A DNA stretch of 10,372 nucleotides, taken from NCBI GenBank assembly GCA_012032215.1, contig JAAURO010000033.1, forward strand, positions 1 through 10,372, given 5' to 3'. The translations under genes and the position numbers were made by a program. The number at the start of each line of letters is the position of its first letter. The stretch's first letter is position 1. The notes beneath the pieces are model-generated. The model worked only from the letters and a program-made list of their open reading frames with translations. It ran no database searches and was not told the origin of the DNA. This DNA comes from Limnobacter sp. (GTDB taxonomy: Bacteria > Pseudomonadota > Gammaproteobacteria > Burkholderiales > Burkholderiaceae_B). Of this stretch, positions 6,200-10,372 are shown piece after piece.

Positions 6200-7401
6200 A
6201 TGTTGCACTTCAATCGCCTAACCGACCAGGCCGTTTCTGGCAAACGCGTCTTCATTCGTGTTGATTTTAATGTGCCGCTTGGGCCAGATGGTCAAATTAC
6301 CGACGACACCCGCATTCGGGCTTCGTTGCCCGGCATTCAGTATTGCATACAAAACAAGGCGGCTTTGTTGCTGGCTTCACACCTGGGGCGGCCCACCGAG
6401 GGCCAGTGCGAGGAAGCGTTTAGCCTGACCCCAGTGGCTGTCCGCCTGCAAAGCTTGCTGGGCAAGCCTGTGCGTCTGGTTAAAAACTGGGCGGGCACCC
6501 AAGGCACAACGGCGCAAGCCGTGCACGTGCAGCCTGGCGAAATCGTGCTTCTGGAAAACTGCCGTTTTAACGTGGGCGAAAAAAGCAATGCCTCCGACCT
6601 GGCGCAGCGCATTGCTTCGCTGTGCGACATTTACTGCAACGATGCTTTGGCACCGCACATCGGGCCGAGGCCACCACCCACGGCGCGGCGCAATACGCCC
6701 CTGTGGCGTGCGCAGGCCCTTTGCTGGCTGGCGAGCTGGATGCCTTGGGGAAGGCGCTGTCTGCGCCACGTCGTCCTATGGTGGCCATTGTGGCGGGTTC
6801 CAAGGTGTCTACCAAGCTTAGTATTTTAAACAGCCTGGCTGGAAAGGTCGATCAGCTCATCGTAGGCGGTGGCATTGCCAACACATTTATGGCCGCGCAA
6901 GGTTTACCCGTGGGCAAATCGCTGTGTGAATCCGGGCTTGTTGCCCAGGCCAAAGCCATTATCGACACCATGGAAGAACGCGGTGCAGCGGTGCCGATTC
7001 CCACCGATGTGGTAACCGGTCTGGAATTTTCTGCCCAGGCTGCGGCTACCACCAAGCCCGCCCGTGCTGTGCAGCCCGCCGACATGATTTTCGACATCGG
7101 TCCCGATACAGCTGCCAGCCTGGCCGGGCTGCTTAAAAAAGCCGGCACCATTGTGTGGAACGGCCCCGTGGGTGTGTTCGAGTTCGATCAGTTCGGGGAA
7201 GGCACCCGCGCGTTGGCCCAAGCCATTGCCGATTCCGATGCTTTTTCGATTGCCGGAGGGGGCGACACCCTGGCCGCCATTTCCAAATACGGCATTGCCA
7301 GCCAAATTGATTACATCAGCACCGGCGGCGGTGCCTTTCTGGAATTTTTAGAGGGCAAAGTGTTGCCTGCCGTCGATATTTTGCAACAACGCGCAGCCTG
7401 A
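6200..7401 (+). CDS. pgk: Phosphoglycerate kinase, read through a frameshift
   Basis: Catalyses the reversible phosphate transfer between 1,3-bisphosphoglycerate and ADP in glycolysis and gluconeogenesis, in the cytoplasm. ATG 6200 gives [10 protein letters not shown]..., then RVDFNVPL (R20, D22, N24, substrate site), SHLGRP at 60-65, the mid-protein [13 protein letters not shown] and GSKVSTK, the nucleotide-site [15 protein letters not shown], and the C-terminal GGGDTLAAI and TGGGAFLE. The frame breaks at 6646-6648. Adding one T (GCTTTGG to GCTTTTGG) restores [11 protein letters not shown] and a 400-residue protein, the normal length. The ribosome binding site is weak (CAGG 6187-6190). pyk follows after 44 bp, and the run pgk-pyk-fba looks like one transcript. 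Confidence 0.95.
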
Positions 7402-7435
7402 ATAAGCCGTTCTTTTTTAAACCCTGTTTTTAACC

Positions 7436-7439
7436 GGAG
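7436..7439 (+). promoter_or_regulatory. Ribosome binding site of pyk
   Basis: GGAG lies six bases before ATG 7446 and fixes that start; the following methionine (ATG 7455) is three codons further in and lacks this spacing. Confidence 0.7.
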
Positions 7440-7445
7440 CCACAC

Positions 7446-8890
7446 ATGCCAGGCATGCCACGCCAAACCAAAATTGTTGCCACGCTGGGCCCCGCTTCGT
7501 CTAGCCCCGAAGTTCTGGAGCAAATGCTGGAAGCCGGGCTGAATGTAGTGCGGGTTAATTTCTCGCATGGCACTGCCGAAGAGCACACGGCACGTGTAAA
7601 ACTGGTGCGCGACATTGCCACCCGCATGCAGCGTGATGTGGCAGTCATGGCCGACCTTCAAGGGCCGAAAATACGCATTGGTTTGTTTGCCGAAGGCTTT
7701 GCCAAACTGGAAGTCGGGCAAACCTTCATTCTGGATGCCACCTGCCAGGAGGGCAATGCCGAGCGAGTGGGCCTTGATTACCCTGAACTGGTAGATGACG
7801 TGCGCGCAGGCGATATTTTGCTGCTCGACGACGGCAAAATCGTGCTGATTGCCACCAAAGTGAAAGGCCACGAAATTATTTGCCGCGTGCAGACAGGCGG
7901 AAAACTGAGAAACCGCAAGGGCATTAACAAGCAGGGTGGCGGGCTTTCTGCCCCGGCGCTTACCGGCAAAGACATGGAAGACCTTCGCACTGCGGTGGGT
8001 TTTGAAGCCGATTACATTGCCGTGTCTTTTCCCAAAAGCGGGGCCGACATGTACATGGCCCGCGAACTGACCCGCGCAGCGGGTGGCCACGCCCTCATGA
8101 TTGCCAAAATCGAACGGGTCGAGGCCCTGGAAAACCTGCAGGAATTGATTAAAGCCTCAGATGGCCTTATGGTGGCGCGAGGCGATTTGGCCGTGGAAAT
8201 TGGCGATGCCGCAGTGCCTGCCGCGCAAAAGCGCATCATCGCGCAGCGCGCGAGCACAACAAGCTCACCATTACCGCCACACAGATGATGGAGAGCATGA
8301 TTGAAAGCCCGGTCCCCACGCGTGCCGAGGTTTCAGATGTGGCCAACGCCGTGCTAGATGGAACCGATGCCGTCATGTTGTCGGCTGAAACCGCCGCAGG
8401 CAGCTACCCGGTAGAGTCGATTGCCGCCATGGCCCGCACGTGCCTGGAGGCGGAAAAATCGCATCAGGTTACCCTGGATGCCGATTTTCTGAACCGCCGC
8501 TTTACCCGCATTGATCAATCCGTGGCCATGGCTGCGCTGTTTACTGCGCATCACTTGAATGTCAAGGCCATTGCCGCGCTTACGCAATCGGGGTCAACGG
8601 CATTGTGGATGTCGCGTTTGAATTGCGGCGTGCCCATTTTTGCGTTAACGCCCGAAGAAAAAACCCGTCGCCGCCTGTCGCTTTACCGCGATGTGCGCAC
8701 CGTCATGATGCAATACCACACCCACGACCGCGAGGCCTTGCTGGCCGATGCTGAAAACGCGCTGCTTGAAGCCGGCGTGGTGGAAAAGGGTGACTTGATT
8801 GTTATCACCATTGGCGAACCCATAGGCAAAGCAGGTGGCACCAACACCATGAAAATTGTCAAGGTTGGCGACCACACCAGCATTCACTGA
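7446..8890 (+). CDS. pyk: Pyruvate kinase, read through a frameshift
   Basis: Converts phosphoenolpyruvate and ADP to pyruvate and ATP, the last step of glycolysis, in the cytoplasm. The N-terminal [11 protein letters not shown] (8-18) and VVRVNFSHG (34-42, with Arg36 and Asn38) are family signatures. [12 protein letters not shown] leads into the B domain. IAKIER carries the catalytic lysine, and [14 protein letters not shown] binds the metal. After the shift come [12 protein letters not shown] and [15 protein letters not shown]. The frame breaks at about 8246. Adding one G (CAGCGCG to CAGGCGCG) gives [19 protein letters not shown] and a total of 481 residues, the usual length. The C-terminal domain runs to TGA 8888-8890. 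fba starts 25 bp later. Confidence 0.95.
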
Positions 8891-8903
8891 TTCAAAATTT
8901 AAC

Positions 8904-8907
8904 GGAG
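8904..8907 (+). promoter_or_regulatory. Ribosome binding site of fba
   Basis: GGAG lies eight bases before ATG 8916 and decides that start over the longer open frame beginning at 8856 inside pyk. Confidence 0.7.
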
Positions 8908-8915
8908 ACTTCACC

Positions 8916-9979
8916 ATGGCATTGGTATCACTGCGCCAACTTCTTGATCACGCCGCCGAAAACGGCTATGGCATTCCTGCTTTCAACGTCAACAACCTGG
9001 AACAGGTGCAGGCCATCATGGAGGCCGCCCACGAAGTGGGCGCCCCGGTTATCATGCAGGCCTCTGCGGGTGCGCGCAAATACGCGGGCGAAACCTTTCT
9101 GCCTCATCTTATCGAAGCCGCCATCGAGGCCTACCCGCACATTCCGGTGGTCATGCACCAAGACCACGGCCAAAGCCCCGCGGTGTGCGTGCAGGCCATG
9201 CGCATGGTTTTTCGTCGGTCATGATGGACGGCTCTTTGCGTGAAGATGGCAAAACCATTGCCGATTACGAATACAACGTAGAAGTTACCCGCCGCGTGGT
9301 GGAAATTGCGCATTCCATCGGCGTAACCGTGGAAGGCGAGCTGGGCTGCCTGGGTTCTTTGGAAACCATGCAGGGCGACAAAGAAGATGGCCACGGTGCC
9401 GATGGCAAGCTCACCATGGAGCAACTGCTTACCGACCCCGAAGAAGCGGCCGATTTTGTAAAGCGCACCCAACTCGATGCCCTGGCCATTGCCATTGGCA
9501 CCTCGCACGGCGCGTACAAATTCTCGCGCAAGCCCACGGGCGATATTCTGGCCATTTCGCGCATCAAAGAAATTCATGCCCGCATTCCCAACACCCACCT
9601 GGTCATGCATGGCTCTTCTTCGGTACCGCAAAACCTGCTGGCCGAAATCAACCAATTTGGCGGCAACATGAAAGAAACCTACGGCGTGCCCGTGGAAGAA
9701 ATTCAAGAAGCCATCAAGCACGGCGTGCGCAAAATCAACATCGACACCGACATCCGCATGGCCATGACAGCCGCCATTCGCCGCTTTTTGGCAGAAAATC
9801 CTGATAAGTTCGACCCGCGTGAATACCTCAAGCCCGCCAAACTTGCAGCCAAAGCCATTTGCATGGAACGTTACCAGCAGTTCAATTGTGCAGGCCAGGC
9901 CAGCAAAATCAAGCCTATCAGTTTAAGCACCGTGGCGACTGATTACAGGGCAGGCAAACTGGCCCAGGTGGTCAGGTAA
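8916..9979 (+). CDS. fba: Class II fructose-1,6-bisphosphate aldolase, read through a frameshift
   Basis: Zinc-dependent aldolase that cleaves or forms fructose 1,6-bisphosphate in glycolysis and gluconeogenesis; this subtype also serves the Calvin cycle in autotrophs. Visible motifs are [12 protein letters not shown] (19-30), MHQDHGQSP with catalytic Asp83 and zinc ligand His84, the zinc/phosphate-site EGELGCLG, a HGSSSVP zinc/phosphate loop, and [11 protein letters not shown] near the C-terminus. The length after repair is 354 residues, typical of the Calvin-cycle-type class II group. The frame breaks at 9206-9207. Adding one G (ATGGTTTTT to ATGGGTTTTT) restores [16 protein letters not shown]. 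The stop TAA 9977-9979 is directly followed by the purC start. Confidence 0.95.
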
Positions 9980-10372
9980 ATGGCTACCTTGTTCCAATCC
10001 GACATTCGCTCCTTGCCCTTGCTGCACCGGGGCAAGGTTCGGGAAAATTACGGCATCGACAACCACACCATGCTGATTGTAGCCAGCGACAGGCTTTCGG
10101 CTTTCGATGTCATTCTGGATCAGCCCATTCCAGAAAAAGGCATGATTCTGACCCGTATGGCCCAATTCTGGTTTGGCATTTTAAAAGAGGTTGTGCCCAA
10201 TCACACCACCGGAATTGAGCCAGAAACCGTGGTAGCAGCTGAAGAAATACCCCAGGTGCAGGGCCGTGCCATGGTGGTGAAAAAACTCAAACCCTTGCCG
10301 ATAGAAGCCGTGGTGCGTGGTTATTTAATTGGCTCGGGCTGGAAAGATTACCAGGCTACCGGCAGCGTGTGC
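9980..10372 (+). CDS. purC: Phosphoribosylaminoimidazole-succinocarboxamide synthase (SAICAR synthetase), N-terminal part
   Basis: ATP-dependent ligase that joins aspartate to CAIR in purine synthesis. The first 131 codons are in the window, less than half of the usual ~290-300 residues, and the gene runs off the right edge. Motifs are [11 protein letters not shown] (nucleotide-binding start, 14-24), [15 protein letters not shown] (32-46), [40 protein letters not shown] and the window-end YQATG, all characteristic of PurC. ATG 9980 follows the fba stop with no gap. AGG at 9974-9976, with a further AGGTGG upstream, lies inside the end of fba, so translation is probably coupled. No frameshift is seen in this part. 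purE and purK would be expected next in Burkholderiales. Confidence 0.95.
   Translation, partial: MATLFQSDIRSLPLLHRGKVRENYGIDNHTMLIVASDRLSAFDVILDQPIPEKGMILTRMAQFWFGILKEVVPNHTTGIEPETVVAAEEIPQVQGRAMVVKKLKPLPIEAVVRGYLIGSGWKDYQATGSVC

Overview
The window reads as two unrelated pieces of bacterial DNA joined near position 1320. Positions 1 to about 1318 look cyanobacterial. They are AT-richer and dense in the palindrome CGATCG (seven copies between 594 and 1097). They hold the end of an unidentified gene, a DUF370/RemA-like regulator gene and the first codons of an apparent M48-family membrane peptidase. From about 1330 to the end the DNA is GC-richer, CGATCG is almost absent, and the gene content is that of a beta-proteobacterium of the order Burkholderiales. 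A Limnobacter-like organism is my best guess, from memory of gene order and protein character. Both the peptidase gene and the facing membrane-protein gene are cut at the same point, so an assembly chimera of a cyanobacterium and a co-resident heterotroph is more likely than a natural insertion.

Layout of the proteobacterial part. On the minus strand (3057 down to about 1322) lie a small anchored cupredoxin-like protein and a multi-spanning membrane protein of the type usually annotated 'fenitrothion hydrolase'. Their stop and start codons overlap (ATGA). After a 391-bp non-coding gap comes, on the plus strand, a secreted subtilisin-family (S8) protease. It has a signal peptide, a propeptide, a D/H/N/S active site, a PKD-like domain, a Gly/Ser-rich linker and a C-terminal GlyGly-CTERM-like sorting tail. 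Facing it at 6174-5515 is a small rhomboid protease with the features of rhombosortase, the enzyme expected to process GlyGly-CTERM tails. The substrate and its probable processing enzyme are therefore adjacent and convergent. Divergent from the rhombosortase, with start codons 25 bp apart, begins the central-metabolism run pgk, pyk, fba and purC, the last cut by the window end. This is a typical Burkholderiales order of glycolysis/gluconeogenesis genes followed by purine synthesis genes.

Six genes (DUF370, the membrane protein, the S8 protease, pgk, pyk, fba) each carry a frameshift that one single-base edit in or beside a short base run repairs, giving a full-length family-typical reading. 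Three of these are core glycolytic genes in a row, so consensus sequencing errors are the likely cause. I annotate them as intact genes read through the shift. The most biologically interesting items are the protease/rhombosortase pair and the poorly characterised cupredoxin-like plus membrane-protein pair. I see no CRISPR array, rRNA, tRNA, insertion sequence or phage gene.
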